A stretch of DNA of 64,000 nt, taken from NCBI GenBank assembly GCA_002633025.1, contig NMRB01000337.1:1-64000 (forward strand), in the 5' to 3' direction. Positions 1 through 12,265 of the stretch are shown here, piece by piece. The stretch comes from Notospermus geniculatus (taxonomy: Eukaryota > Nemertea > Pilidiophora > Heteronemertea > Lineidae). Numbering within the stretch: the stretch's first letter is position 1; each line of letters starts with the position of its first letter. The translations under genes were made by a program, and so were the position numbers. A model generated the notes under the pieces. It saw nothing but the letters and a program-made list of their open reading frames with translations. It made no database searches and had not been told where the DNA came from.

Positions 1-1009
1 CCTTAACGCGGGTAGGTGTGACGCAGATTGGGAAGCAATACTGTCGTCCTTTAAAATGATGCCGTTATTCGTAGCAAGCAGCATATATCATCAGAAACAT
101 TCCTAACGCTAAATGACTGGCATCTTCACGTGTCTGGGTACGACTACACTTTGATCCGGGCAAACAGTGATGCCAGAAAAAGCAACGAATATACCAATAA
201 TTGCCAAAGGCGTTTCTATAGTTATATCCTAGCTTTAGTGCACTAATTGTCTCGCTGAACATAATCAATACAAAATAGGTTGGGTGTGCAGAAATTACAC
301 CACAGATCGTTTACATACACAAGAGTTTTCTCCATTTTCTTGAAAAACTACTCTTGTAGAAATACAGCAGTATAGACATATGTCGATTCCATTCAAATGC
401 ATAGAAACTTTATCAGATTACTGTCCATTTCAGTTTCGAGTGGCGCGAGGTTTATCAACGATATCTCCGCAACGGCCGGGTCAAATCTGACATACTATAC
501 ATCAATCGATTTGTCTTTTTTTGCCGCTACAGCCATCATCATTGTCATTTTCCCTATAAACGTGACAGAAAAAAGTTCTTTCACCAATCACAGTTCGTGT
601 TTACGGTCGAAATGTCGGCCATTTTGAAATGACGCAATGCATCGCGCACGTGTAAACTGCACTGAACACCATGGCGAAATGAACTGGGTTTTGAGAAAGG
701 GATCCGCTATGTCGGGCTTACCCGAAAAATGAATATAGCAGAAAGATACCGGCAAGAAAGACAAGTCGATTGACGTACGTACATGTATGTTTCGTCAAAT
801 TTGACCCAGCCGAGTAGGCCTATACAAAAAGTAACACAGATTCACTCTTCTACACTCGCAAAGAATATACAGGGTGTCCCAGAAAAAGCCTTATCCTGTG
901 AAAGGGGTTAATATGGCCAACCCAAGAGGTGTATCACTTAATGGGTTTTCCAAAAAGCAGGGTGAATATGCTTTTCAATGACACCACGATGACATTCCTT
1001 CAGTCATGC

Positions 1010-1426
1010 CAATCTCGTACCCAGAGATTCGTTACGCTCGGGCCGAGGTTGTAGGTCGCTCCACTAATCTCTGGAGACGGCTAGCCATTTCACGCCTTAG
1101 GTGTGATTTTTGGTATCGTACAATTTTAGACCGAATTTTAACCACAAATGCACTGAAATGACTTGAGATGACTTGAGTATAAAATGTACACACAAAAATG
1201 TCCTTAGAAAGGTTTTTTCGAGGGATCTGTTGTATTTATTGAGGAAAATCCACAGCAGTACTTGGCGCACTGTATAAACTTGGAGTGAAGCGGGATGCGC
1301 TGTGTGTAACGCATTTGCCTTGCATTTTGGTTCCCGAAGCCACCGCTAGGGCTTAGCCGTCTCCAGAGATTAGTGTAGCGACCATCAACCTCGGCCGAGC
1401 GTAACTAATCTCTGGGTACGAGATTG
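1010..1426. mobile_element. Mutator-like MITE, copy 1 (interior orientation A)
   Basis: 417 bp with inverted ends CAATCTCGTACCCAGAGATT about 75 bp long, flanked by the 9-bp direct repeat CAGTCATGC (1001-1009 and 1427-1435). The long ends and 9-bp duplication fit a non-autonomous Mutator-like element. The interior is inverted relative to the copy at 7769. Confidence 0.88.
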
Positions 1427-2180
1427 CAGTCATGCATCACGGCAAACTTGAAGCTAGGTGGCGATATCTGAGAATATCACCACTAGTATCGACGCTAGGT
1501 TCCCATCTTGAAATGTAGTGCGAGCGCGAAGCGAACAGTAGAAATTCTTCTATTTGTAAAACGGTTACCCATCACGTCGTTTTCAACGCTTACAATATAG
1601 ATCGTTGATATAGGTGTATAAAGGTATAGAGTGATACAAACATCGGTGGAGTAGATATAAAGTAATAAAAAAGTTATTCTGTTTCATTTTCGACAAGATA
1701 AATACTGTTTTCTGCAAATAATACCATTTTGAAAAAAAAGTTCGTGTCACGTGATAGACCAGCCCACCGACGATGACGTCAAGATTTTCAAGATGGCGAT
1801 CTAGCGTCAATGGCAGTGTTAAAATTTTCGTCCAAGTATCAAAAAATTTCAACGCTGCGTGGAGTATGGCATCACGGAGCGTCATTGTTTTGACAGTTCA
1901 TAATCTTGGGGCCAAATTTGGGGTCGAAGTTACCCTAACATCATTACATAACTGCAACAAGGATTACATGTATTTACCACTGACCTGTGCACATTTCCAA
2001 GCTTGGCACTTTGCCCATGTTGAAGTTAGGGTGAATCATACTTAACTGCCTAACCAAAAACCTGAATGTCATGGCCTTACAACTAAAAGCAGCAGCTACA
2101 CTGGTGAAGCAATTCGAAGCCTTGATGAGCGTCGTCGCGCGTACAAGCACAGTTCGGCTGTATGTAGTGGTGCACTGAGG
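1427..2180. other. No gene seen
   Basis: Low-GC sequence with short frames only; the first 1009 bases of the window are likewise without a supported gene. Confidence 0.6.
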
Positions 2181-2706
2181 CAGGTGTGACAGGAATCAGC
2201 GTCCTAGGAATGCAAGTTCGCCAAACAATAGCCCGCTATTGTAAGGTTATATTCGAATGGTCATAAGCTGTGTTTACACCTATGCAATTTTTCCAGGCGC
2301 GGGTTCGAATTTAACCCGGATCCATTGAATTTTCTGTCCACACCTATTATTCGTCTTACGATATTGAACGCTGGCCATGCTATTTATAGACACACCACCC
2401 ATTCAATTTTAGCAGACCGACACCTGTCGGTGGGCTCAGTAAATGTTTTAGCCCGGCATTTTTCTGTCCACACCTATGAAATTGCCGGGCTAAAGTATAA
2501 TCCGGATCAGACCCGCCGAGCGAAAGCGGGCTAAATTAGTCCGGCAATTTTTAATCCGGATCCGATTTTCATAGGTGTAAACGCAAAAATGAAGGGTCAG
2601 AGCCGGGTCAGGCCCGGCACTTTCGTTAGGTGTAAACACAGCTTAGGTCTCTCTAGCCATATATTCTAATCCCTCGATGAACAATAAAACCGGACTTAAG
2701 TCCGAT
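2181..2706. mobile_element. Short MITE (GTGTGACAGG family), interrupted and 3'-truncated
   Basis: Matches the complete copies at 11528 and 21121 (CAGGTGTGACAGG ends, core with CCTAGGAATGCAAGT). It is split by another element at 2264-2645 and ends early near 2706. Confidence 0.75.
2264..2645. mobile_element. Inverted-repeat element nested in the 2181 MITE
   Basis: Ends TAAGCTGTGTTTACACCTA and its complement. Its GC-rich interior has repeated CCGGATC and CGGGCTAAA motifs. The uninterrupted relatives of the host element show the insertion site. Confidence 0.75.
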
Positions 2707-2749
2707 GCACATAGCCTAGGCGCACATTGATGGCAAATCTCAATGTGGT

Positions 2750-2829
2750 AGGGGTGTTTTTAAAGTCGACTGACCCGGCTGATGACGAGTCCAGCAAGCG
2801 ATGGGTCAGTCAACTTTAAAAACACCCCT
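2750..2829. repeat. Hairpin repeat near LicD 3' end
   Basis: Arms AGGGGTGTTTTTAAAGT and complement around a short loop. The same arm occurs in the element at 55929-56087, so this is a remnant of that family. Confidence 0.7.
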
Positions 2830-2840
2830 ATTAAGCGGGT

Positions 2841-2970
2841 GATCCACTGTGGCGATTTTGGCTTGAGACGCGGTTGCGTTCCCTTGCGGTTTAAGGACTT
2901 CCGATTGCCATATAAGGCGATCGCAAGGCACCGCAACCCTGTCTCAAGCCCAAATCGCGACAGTGGATTC
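2841..2970. repeat. Palindromic repeat directly after the LicD stop
   Basis: Arms GATCCACTGTGGCGATTT and ATCGCGACAGTGGATTC with about 50 bp of pairing. It ends 17 bases from the LicD stop codon, so it lies at the start of the 3' UTR. Confidence 0.7.
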
Positions 2971-2987
2971 GCCGCTTTAGACTAAGT

Positions 2988-4101
2988 TTAAATGCGTTTT
3001 AAATCATACGGTTTGGATAGACTGCTTCTCTCCTCAGGCACGTACTTGGTGTGTATGACATTTGACCCCAGGCGGAGTTGCTCCTCCATGGTGCCGTTCA
3101 GGTACCGTCTGTGGACAAACGGGACGAATTCCTTCAGCCTTTCACATGATACACTATGCGATTTAAAACCGCCCGTCTCCTTGACGTGACTGTATGACCA
3201 CGTCGTGCAGTAGGAGTATGTACTCTTATAAGTAGTTTGAATGACATACAATGAGTCTCGCGGTGCATTTAACTCAAACGTCTCAAACGGTCGCTTATGT
3301 AATGGATAGAGTTTTTCCAAACTGTATTTAATTCCTGAAAAATACCTAATAGTGTCCCATAGCACTTTGCCGTCATCTTTGAAGAAACAGATATCAATAA
3401 ATGGCCACCGCCATTTTCGTCCTGGTATATTCTTCGACTCTTTAGAGTAGAATTTTATGACCGGTTTCGTATCTGGTCCAAAATAATTGGGTTCTAGTTT
3501 CTTAATCTCGGCAAGAAGTTGCGGTTTCTGCGTTTCGTTGACCAAAATATCCACGTCGTCATCCCACGGGATCATACCGTGATGCCGCCACGACCCCAGT
3601 AAAGTGCCACCTTCCATGAAATACGTTAAGTTCAATCTTTCTGCCAATTTGACGAACTGTCCCAAAAGATCCATCAATAATTTTTTCTCATCGGCTGAAA
3701 TCTTCTTCATGAGGACTTGTTGACCGTTTGACGGAAGATTTTCACTGGGTTTGGGAATTTGCGTGTTTGTCTTCTTCGTCACCGGAATTTGCGTAGATGT
3801 GGCAGGCGATGATGACGTCACCGTTGTTTGTGTTGTTGATGCCTGCGTCGATGTGGACGGTTCATCAGTTGTTGATTGGTGCATTTTCCGTTGGAATTTC
3901 TTGATATTCAAAATAGGTTGCGGGATTGGTGTTTTCTTCAATTTCATGGAGTTGATGATTGACGTAAATTTGGATTCCTTCGGTTGCATCGTAAATTTGA
4001 TACTGATCCGTATATTTGCACCCAAGTAGAAGTAGAGAAGTATGACTGTGATCGAAGTGGCCATAACTGCCAACCAGACGAACTTTATTATCCTCATTAC
4101 C
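2988..4101 (-). CDS. LicD-domain (fukutin-like) type II membrane protein, 369 aa
   Basis: The coding region is one uninterrupted exon: ATG at 4097-4095, stop at 2990-2988. A strong splice acceptor (pyrimidine tract then CAG at 4104-4102) lies four bases before the ATG, so a 5' UTR intron is likely and supports this start. Residues about 6-26 form one hydrophobic segment after a short basic N-terminus, a type II signal anchor. Residues about 75-115 are a Ser/Thr/Pro-rich stem suited to O-glycosylation. From about residue 135 to the end lies a LicD domain, with the signature GGTLLGSWRHHGMIPWDDDV (163-182) and its aspartate cluster at 179-183. Sequons include NLT, NET and NGT. LicD proteins include bacterial phosphocholine transferases and animal fukutin/FKRP, which are Golgi ribitol-phosphate transferases. 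A Golgi phospho-sugar or phosphocholine transferase is inferred; the substrate is unknown. Family membership is secure, the exact orthologue is not. Confidence 0.9.
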
Positions 4102-4192
4102 CTGAAAGAAAAGAAAACATGATACTATAAATTTGTTTGGAACACGAACTGCATAACAGTAGCCCTTTACTCGAATGAAAATAATACCGCAA

Positions 4193-4460
4193 AGGGAGTA
4201 AGAAATAAAAGTGGAAAATAAGAAGTGGGAAATTTTGGCATTTAGCAAAAGTTTTTCGGTTTCTCAATTTGGGAGAAATTTTTTTCCCATTTTGAGAAAT
4301 GTCGCCCAAAAAATCAGACAAAATGTCATGTTATTTTAAGAAAATTTCTCAAAATGAGAAAAACATTTCTCCAAAATTTGAGAAATTGAAAAATTCACGC
4401 AAAAAATTCCAAAATTTCCCACTTTTTAAATGTTTTTTCCACTTTTATTTCTTACTCCCT
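4193..4460. mobile_element. AT-rich MITE (GGGAGTAAGAAATAAAAG family), copy 1
   Basis: Ends AGGGAGTAAGAAATAAAAGT and complement over about 120 bp. It lies just upstream of the LicD coding exon, in its presumed 5' intron. Other copies at 27297, 41223 and 50085. Confidence 0.8.
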
Positions 4461-4848
4461 TCGCATTTCTTCTGATGCCGCGGTCTTATAAGCCGTGGTA
4501 CTGGTTACACTACATAAAATCCCCGGGTTTTTTGCGGTCACACCTATGAATCGCCGGGCTTCAAGAAACCCGTGTCTGAAAACACGGGTTTGGAACACGG
4601 CAAGTTCTCCGTGCTTTTCGAAATCCTCGTGTTTTTTGTTAGTTCTTAGCACGGCTACAGATGGCGCAGCCATTAAGTGACGTCGTTTTCGCGCCTCCAA
4701 CAATGTGTGCCGATACAGAAATGACCGAAGAGCCAGTGCATGCAGCGCACCTATCGCCGGGCTACTTAACTACAATGTAGTAGTGTGACCTCTCGCCGGG
4801 CTTTTCGTACACACGGGTTTGAGACGGGTCTGGAAAAACACGGGTATT

Positions 4849-4997
4849 GGGGAGGTTTCGAAATCAAACGAAACACCAAAACTTTACGACAACGTTATTT
4901 TCATACTACACATTGGCCAGATTTTGCATTGCATTTTCGGTACAAAAATAAGTTGTCGTTAACGTTTACGTTTATCGTTTGATTTCGAAACCTCCCC
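4849..4997. mobile_element. Palindromic MITE (GGAGGTTTCGAAATCAAACG family), copy 1
   Basis: About 150 bp, arms GGGGAGGTTTCGAAATCAAA and complement. Other copies at 18344, 30996 and 47663. Confidence 0.8.
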
Positions 4998-5741
4998 TCT
5001 TTCAACAGGTGTAACCGTACCTATATCTCTTTCCAACAAAGATGGCGGTCTAACAGTTCTCACCACATGACGTCAGAAGTTTAATACATTCAATGGTCTG
5101 TGACACACTATTAAGCTGCTCAAGGTTAAAAAAATAATTGTCTGGAGAGGATGTGTTTGGTAGATGGTTATTGGTTAGGATTAGCTACCAGTATTTAATG
5201 GATTTACCGTTAGGGGGCGAAATGGGAAGGGGCGAAGTGGGAATTGAAACAACACACTCAATTAACGTGTCATTGAATTACATGTCAGTACTTGTTGACA
5301 ACCATAACGTGAACATTGATCTAAAAAACTAGGCCTGCCAAGAAACTGCGTCCAAATCAGTGAGCCGTGTGAAGTGATTTTCCATGTTTGCATGGTTGTC
5401 ATGGCAGCCTCCTCCATGTCCTCCTCCCTTTACGTCACTTCCGGTTGTTTTATAGGAAGCGTGTATAGGGTATCATAACATGGAGATCGGTATTGCACAG
5501 TAGGCCTACGTACGTAATGTACATGTACGTTGATGTACGTACGAAAACCTGAAATTGATAGCGCTCTTTCCGTTTTCAAAGCTTGACTGTGTACATGGCA
5601 GCTGTGACGAAAGAAATGTCTGCTCTTTTTTTCTCATGTTCTAAGCAAATGGTGTACATGTAAATTGACAGATATTTGTTCGTCAGTCACACGCCACTGC
5701 AATGAGTGGTGTGTCAGCTCGCACAACAAGTTCCAGAACTG

Positions 5742-5880
5742 CGGCCATATTCACGAAGCCTTCGCAACTTAGCGTGCACGCAAGTCTATTGTTTGGCTGC
5801 ACATGCCCTATTGTTCACTGACTGCCTTACAATAGATTTGCGAGGACACAAAGTTGCGAAGGCTTCATGAATATGACCCC
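5742..5880. mobile_element. MITE with GGCCATATTCACGAAGCC ends
   Basis: Arms GCCATATTCACGAAGCCTTC and complement enclose about 95 bp. Single copy in the window. Confidence 0.65.
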
Positions 5881-6324
5881 AGGCCAGTTTACCTGCCGGG
5901 GAGAGCAGACAAAGAGCTGGAAAACTGACAGGTGTTATACATATATCTGCCAGTGTTTCTGTGGGTGAGTGTGTCCCCCTTATTGTTTGGGAAACGCTGG
6001 CAGATAGATCGAAATGTTTCTCTGCGTGTCCCCTATTGTCTGTCAAGTCGCCGCTTATTCCGTCAGACAATTGGAGGGGAACACTCACAGATGAGAACAC
6101 TGGCAGATGTTACACAGTTGTAATGTTTTTCACTGCCCCTCGTTTGCCAGTGCCTCCCAACAAAAGATTGACGGACTAAGCCGCGACGTGACAATGGGGG
6201 AGGCACTGATCAACATGTCTTTCTGTATTTAAGTGTCCGCCGAACAATAAAGTGGGCATTGTCATACGGGAGACATTCTCATACATTACACCAGGGCCGA
6301 CCGAATTGAAACTCCGATAGCACT

Positions 6325-6488
6325 AAAGGGCGGCGCACACGAGCGACTAAATCTGGGCGACCGCCGACGAGACTGGTGGTGCGACTAGACATCAGCCAAT
6401 CAGAAGCGCCAAATCTTGTCGCTTTGGCGGTCGGAAGCCAAGTCGGCCGACAAATCGGTCAAAATTGTCGCTCGTGTGCGCCGCCCTT
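6325..6488. mobile_element. Palindromic MITE (AAGGGCGGCGCACACGAGCG ends)
   Basis: Arms AAGGGCGGCGCACACGAGCG and complement, about 165 bp. Single copy here. Confidence 0.7.
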
Positions 6489-6679
6489 AACAGGGCCTAA
6501 CAGAGAAACTCTGTAATGGTAAAAGNTTCACGGAGCAATATGGCGCTGTCCGATATACGTCAGAGTTACGATGTTGGCACGAATCGTTCTCTGACGTTCA
6601 GATTGTTGAGATGAGATATTTTATGTCACGTGACACGTTGTCAGAGCTCCCCCTAACAACCCGTGTAGGAAGTACCGGT

Positions 6680-6832
6680 GTAAAATAGAATCTAATGTCC
6701 CCCAACAATATATTTACGGATTAAGCGGCGCCATTGAATTGGACTCTAGAGAGACCAAGACCCTTAATCCTGTGACAAACAATGCAGGGGGACATCAGGA
6801 AGACGGGGACATTAGATTTCATCACACCTGTA
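6680..6832. mobile_element. MITE with GGTGTAAAATAGAATCTAAT ends
   Basis: Related to 41478-41666: shared core TTGAATTGGACTCTAGAGAG and AGACCCTTAATCCTGTGACA. Ends pair imperfectly. Confidence 0.65.
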
Positions 6833-7099
6833 TACAAAATTGGAAGGTACTCACTTTGTTCGCCTGTACCGTGACCATTCGGTTCTCCATGTGCAACTGA
6901 ATATCACTGGATATCCAAAAACAATATCAAGACTAAATTCCAATCTCTATGCTGTTTGCTGTAATAACAGAATATTGCCAAGGTACACGGAAGAGGAATC
7001 TACCCCGCCTTATATTAAAGATGGTCGGTCACATTTGCAAGTCAAATTTCTATCTGTTCTCGTCATTAGTGACACTCGTATGCATAAGATTGTCAATTT

Positions 7100-7322
7100 A
7101 AAGATAATGTATCACGGGTATTTTCGCGGCCCACGAAATTCATTGTTTATTTACATTTTGTTTGTTTATGTCCAGGCTTTCTTTGTCTTAAATGAGTAAT
7201 TTGTTGGTGGCATGCAGTTTGGTGGGTTGGCATGTCCCAAAAGTCCAAAATAACATAATGTAAACATCCATGCTTACAAACATTGAATGTAAACAATGAA
7301 GTCGTGATACATTATCTTAACC
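7100..7322. mobile_element. Dispersed MITE (AAGATAATGTATCACG family), copy 1
   Basis: Ends TTTAAAGATAATGTATCACG and complement. Interior has GGTGGCATGC and a GTAAACATCCATG block. Copy 2 at 10021. Confidence 0.7.
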
Positions 7323-7768
7323 TTTGATTTTTATCCAGATGCATTTTAGTTGGAAAATTTCTACATGTACTCGGCCTACCTTGGAAAAAAGGGGCATCTG
7401 GTCGTGGAGGCATGCAGATCGGAATGGGGCAGATTTCCCAGTGGACCTTTCCATAAATATGGCGGTAAACAGTTCTCCGTTACGTCAGAAGCTTAATACC
7501 ATTCAATGGCCGCTGGCAGCTGAACTGGTCAGCGGCCATGGACACAATATAGGTAAAATACATGTATTAGGAGCAGTCAGCCGCGCTTATTGCCAAAAGA
7601 TGGCAGCAAAGTTCTAGCGAGGAAAATCCACGTGACTAGTGCTCGATCAAGAATGAATGGGTCCGCTGTATACATTGAATTGGGCCGTAGTGACACCTAT
7701 TGGTCAAGGCACTGACAACTCCTATTGTCTGAGAGGGTGCGTTTGGTCGTGTTATGGCATGCTTGGAC

Positions 7769-8175
7769 CAATCTCGTACCCAGAGATTCGTTACGCTCGG
7801 GCCGAGGTTGTAGGTCGCTCCACTAATCTCTGGAGACGGCTAAGCCCTAGCGGTGGCTTCGGGAACCAAAATGCAGGCAATACGGCGCGTCCCACTTCAC
7901 TCCAAGTTTATACAGTGCGCCAAGTGGTGCTGTGGATTTTCCTCAATAAATACAACAGATCCCTCGAAAAACCTTTCTAAGGACATTTTTGTGTGTAACA
8001 TTTTATACTCAAGTCATCTCAAGTCATTTCAGTGCATTTGTGGTTAAAATTCTGTCTAAAATTGCACGATACCAAAAATCACACCTAAGGCGTGAAAATG
8101 GCTAGCCGTCTCCAGAGATTAGTGTAGCGACCATCAACCTCGGCCGAGCGTAACTAATCTCTGGGTACGAGATTG
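7769..8175. mobile_element. Mutator-like MITE, copy 2 (interior orientation B)
   Basis: 407 bp with the same ends as the copy at 1010, flanked by the 10-bp repeat ATGCTTGGAC (7759-7768 and 8176-8185). Left and right ends carry the same diagnostic differences as copy 1, yet the sequence between them runs in the opposite direction. Confidence 0.88.
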
Positions 8176-8323
8176 ATGCTTGGACATGAATGGCCATGGC
8201 GTCATGTGGCAGAACTTGTAGGTCACCATCTTTGTTGGAAAGGTCTGTTGGAATCTTCTTCACAAATCTTCTGTAAAAGAAACTGTTTATGTACTAGTGT
8301 ACGTGGAAATGTCCACCGCAGTA

Positions 8324-8420
8324 CAGTGGGTGATTTCAAAGTTGGTTTTAACACCGGTTTTACAATGCATTAAAGCATTGTAAAACCGGTATTAAAACCA
8401 ACTTTGAAATCACCCATTGT
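8324..8420. repeat. Near-perfect 97-bp palindrome
   Basis: Arms of about 46 bp (CAGTGGGTGATTTCAAAGTT and complement) differ at only a few positions around a 6-bp loop, so it is likely young. Confidence 0.75.
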
Positions 8421-8632
8421 GTATCTAATCGAACTGTTTCTGTAGGAAAAATAAAATAAGTCGTCACTTAAAAACTGTTTTTATTCAATCAACAATGAAC
8501 ATAGTTATTTGGATGCGCAAATTCGTGACAACAATTCCTTATAATGGCAAATTAATCAACAGCCAAATTTATGCCAAATTAAAACAATGAAACTTAAAAG
8601 CGTTAGAGGGAGCGATATTTTACTGAATACAA

Positions 8633-8871
8633 GATCTCCCACTCACCTGTCCCATTCCTGAACTCGGAAAAAAATGACCAAATCCTAAGTTGAAGATGTC
8701 ACACGCTGTCATTCTTTGCCAGGCTCGGGAGTGGGACAAGTATGTAGACAGGACATTACTCTTTCTGACCATACCCCCCACCCCATTATCTTCAACTTAA
8801 GGATTTGCATCCACATGTATGTAGTCATTTTTCCGACATCAGGAATAGGACAGTTAAGTGGGCGTTTAGAG
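8633..8871. mobile_element. MITE (ACTCACCTGTCCCATTCCTG family), copy 1
   Basis: Arms ACTCACCTGTCCCATTCCTG and complement, with a core GTCATTCTTTGCCA. Copy 2 at 26731. Confidence 0.75.
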
Positions 8872-9645
8872 TATGTAATTTATTTGCAAGCAATTGGAGG
8901 GTATCTACAAACGCCCGGCCCCTTATGTAAGTGCTGCTAGTTACATCGCCAGAATCCAGGTGGCGGGGCAGGAATTTTGCATGATGCATCGTAACTTTGG
9001 TTCTTTAAAGCCCCTCTCTATTGAATTTTGGGCATTTTCAAAGTATTAAATGGAGACTTCACTCATTGTAAACTTTTGAATTTTTATCAATCCATGGAGA
9101 CTATTGCCATGAGTTGTGATGTCACTAGTGTCAATAGGCTGACGACCTTTATTGTCGTGAATGAGCTAATACTGTGACTGCCTACGCCTATCCGTTGTAC
9201 CTTCATAAATATGCATCGAGCATCACATGTGCTGTGCAATGGTCCCCTTGGGATGCAATAAAAATACTTAAAATGATGAGTTTGCTGCTTGACATGTTGC
9301 AGATATCGATGAATTTGAATGTACATTATTAACGATATTTCAAAAATTCAAAATTTTACACAATGAATGGAGCATTCGGAACTTCCGAAGGCAACTGCTC
9401 GGCAATTTTCGTAGACACTCGCATTTCCCCTCGGACACAATTCCAAGGCAGCCATCTTGAATGCGCAACGATTTCAATGCGTTCCTGGTGGTTTGGATGC
9501 GATCGCCTCATCACACCCTGCGCATGAACGAAATAGGTCACACAAAAACGTTGCGTTATTGATGAATAATTGGCAGATTGGGTGACATATCGGTAAGTTT
9601 ATATATAATATGCCTCAACTTATCCAGGAAATAAGCCTTGTTGTA

Positions 9646-9712
9646 GATTGGTACAACGACCATCCGCTAGGTGGATTTATAAACCCACCTAGCGGAGGAG
9701 CGTGGTACCAAT
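9646..9712. repeat. Short hairpin
   Basis: Arms AGATTGGTACAACGACCATC... and complement, core CCGCTAGGTGGATTTATAAA. About 67 bp. Confidence 0.6.
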
Positions 9713-10020
9713 CTAACCTTTTTGTAGCTTCACGGTCCAATAATGAGAAAACAGCATGTGATGTCAATGCACGTGCTTAAAGTACACGGTGATGGTCACT
9801 GCAGGCAACATACCCACCCACCCATAGAGGTCGTTACTACGGCATTTTAAAGGTAGCATCTCCCAGATTATTATGTCAACGATTTCATACCATATATTGT
9901 AAAAAACACGTATTGCCTGTACTATAATATATATCATATTACTTATATGAAAATTGTTACATTTAAACACTCTGGTTTTGACGAAGAAATTTATCATCAA
10001 ACTTTTCATCAAATGATGTT

Positions 10021-10286
10021 TATTTTAAAGATAATGTATCACGAGTATTTTCGCGGCCACGAAATTCAATGTTTGTTTACATTTTGTTTGTTTGTGTTCA
10101 GCCTTTCTTTGTCTTATGAGTAATTTGTTGGTGGCATGCCCCTTTAGAAATTCTTTTGATATCAAAAGTATTCAATTAGGTGGGTTGGCCTGTCCCAAAA
10201 GCCCAAAATGACATGATGTAAACATCCATGTTTACAAACACTGAATGTAAACAATGAAGTCATGATACATGTACATTATCTTTAAT
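10021..10286. mobile_element. Dispersed MITE (AAGATAATGTATCACG family), copy 2
   Basis: Same ends and core as 7100, with about 40 extra bases in the middle (a TTTTGATATCAAAAG segment). Confidence 0.7.
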
Positions 10287-10767
10287 CAACAAAATCCGAA
10301 TTGGTGAAAATGTCAGTTTTTTTCTTTCTAAGCAAAAACAGTGTAAAATTCATTTAAAATGAAATAGTGCAATTTTTGTCGCAGAGATGGTCTTTAAAAA
10401 TTTCAATGAAACCAGAGTGTTTATAACAAAACTACATGTACAGGTTATAAAATTGCAATATTTGTAATTTTACGTCATATAGTACACGTATGCTGCCATT
10501 TATAATACTTATGTTAGATATTATGTAACATCTCCATTAAGTTTTACGCACGCCACATATTATTCACCAATGGAACTAGTGGATTTCGAGATGGTAAAAA
10601 GGAGTAATGACTGCAGTCAGAACTAGGAGTCGGCAATACCCAGGAAAAAGGAGAAAAATCCGAAATCACACCTATCAACACATTTCTGAACTGAGTAACG
10701 ATTGAATTTCACGACAGCCTTCTAAAATTATAAATTACACTTTGATCATCTCATAGAAACATGAACC

Positions 10768-11057
10768 AGGGGCCGTATGCACAAAACATCTTAAAGCGAA
10801 TCGACAGCGGATTTTGTTTACATTTGGCTGGTGTTTTGTAAACACAAAATTCAGCCAATCAGAATGCACGAAAATTTCTTTGTTGACATTCTGGAGACGT
10901 TTGTTTACATTTTTTCTTGAAAATTCTCCTTTCAAATTCTATTTCTAAATCAAATTTTTTCGCTGTCGATTCGCTTTAAGTGTAAACTTTCCCTTAAATT
11001 ATTGTTCCAAACACAAAAGATAAGGGAATTTTTTACACTTTTGTGCATACGGCCCCT
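10768..11057. mobile_element. MITE (AGGGGCCGTATGCACAAAA ends)
   Basis: 290 bp with ends AGGGGCCGTATGCACAAAA and complement and an inner inverted pair TTAAAGCGAATCGACAGCG. Remnant of a second copy flanks 26731-26949. Confidence 0.7.
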
Positions 11058-11060
11058 GAC

Positions 11061-11213
11061 CTTTCCATCATGGCTGTCTCAAGTCGACTGGTACCCTGTC
11101 CACCTCCAAATCGGTGTGTTTGTGGATGGTCACTTTTCACCATGGTGATACTGTGCTAAACAGCAGTGAATTGACAGGGGACCAGTCTACTTCAGACAGC
11201 CATGATGGAAAGG
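11061..11213. repeat. Palindrome with CTTTCCATCATGGCTGTCT arms
   Basis: Arms CTTTCCATCATGGCTGTCT and complement. Inner ends CGACTGGTACC and GACCAGTC resemble the TAGACTGGT ends at 36306 and 54666. It starts 4 bases after the element at 10768. Confidence 0.65.
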
Positions 11214-11527
11214 TCTGGTTCATGTGCACGTGTCTATGAGATAATGAAAGTGTATGGATTTCTCCCAAAACTTCGTGAATTTATAGTTTTAGAAGGCTGT
11301 CGTGAAAATTCAGACTTCACGAAGTACAGAAATGTATTGGTAGGTGTGATTTCGGTTTTTAGGGGTTGAAAACGATGCCTGAAAATCGGGTCCCGTATAT
11401 GCGTAGTGAATTTTCCTCGTAAAGCATTGGTTTCACCACCTGTTATATATTGTAGTAGGTAGAGGGTATGGTGTAAACTCACCGTGGTGAGGCTACCAAA
11501 ATGAATGAGCTATAATGAAAGCGAATT

Positions 11528-11700
11528 CAGGTGTGACAGGAATCATAGTCCTAGGAATGCAAGTCCGCCAAACAATAGCCCACTATTGTAAGGTTATATT
11601 CGAATTGGTCATTGTCTCCGTAGCCATATACATCTAATCCCTCGCTGAACAATAAGACCGGACTTTGATTCCAGGGGAACTTTGATCCCTGTCACACCTG
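11528..11700. mobile_element. Short MITE (GTGTGACAGG family), complete
   Basis: About 173 bp with ends CAGGTGTGACAGG and CCTGTCACACCTG, sitting inside a GAATTC context on both sides. Confidence 0.75.
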
Positions 11701-12131
11701 AATTCGATTTGCGGAAAGCGGTTTGATATCGCTTTAAGTGTGAACGCAGCATAAGTTTTCCCCTTTAAATCCTGGGTATTGCAGGTGAATATTTTTAATG
11801 ACATGGATTAAAATGACAAATGTGCACTCGACTACCAACCACGTTCACTACATGTACATGTACATACAATTATGTACATGTATGTACATAAGCCTATGAA
11901 TGTACATGCATATTTCTGAGGCCGCTGTTACATAGGAGCTCATTTTTCACTCGTCATTTGTGATTTAGCGCGAATCTTCCGTAACCTGAAGAATGAACAT
12001 TGCATTATAAATTAACTGTGTTCACATAGGCGTTCATTTTCTCTTTTTGAATGGAAAATGAGGAGTGAAAAATAAAAAGTCGTTCGTTTCTAAGTAACAG
12101 CAGCCATACTGGCCGCTATTCACACCTTGAC

Positions 12132-12265
12132 TTCATTTACATCAAAATTTCAAATGAATTTTTCAAAAAATTCAAATGAATTTTTCAAAAATTCAAATGA
12201 ATTAAAAATTCAAACGAATTTTTCAAACATTCAAATGAATTTTTCAAAAATTCAAATGAATTTTT
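12132..12265. repeat. Short AT-rich tandem repeat
   Basis: About six degenerate copies of a 20-23 bp unit containing TTCAAATGAATTTTTCAAAA. Confidence 0.8.
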
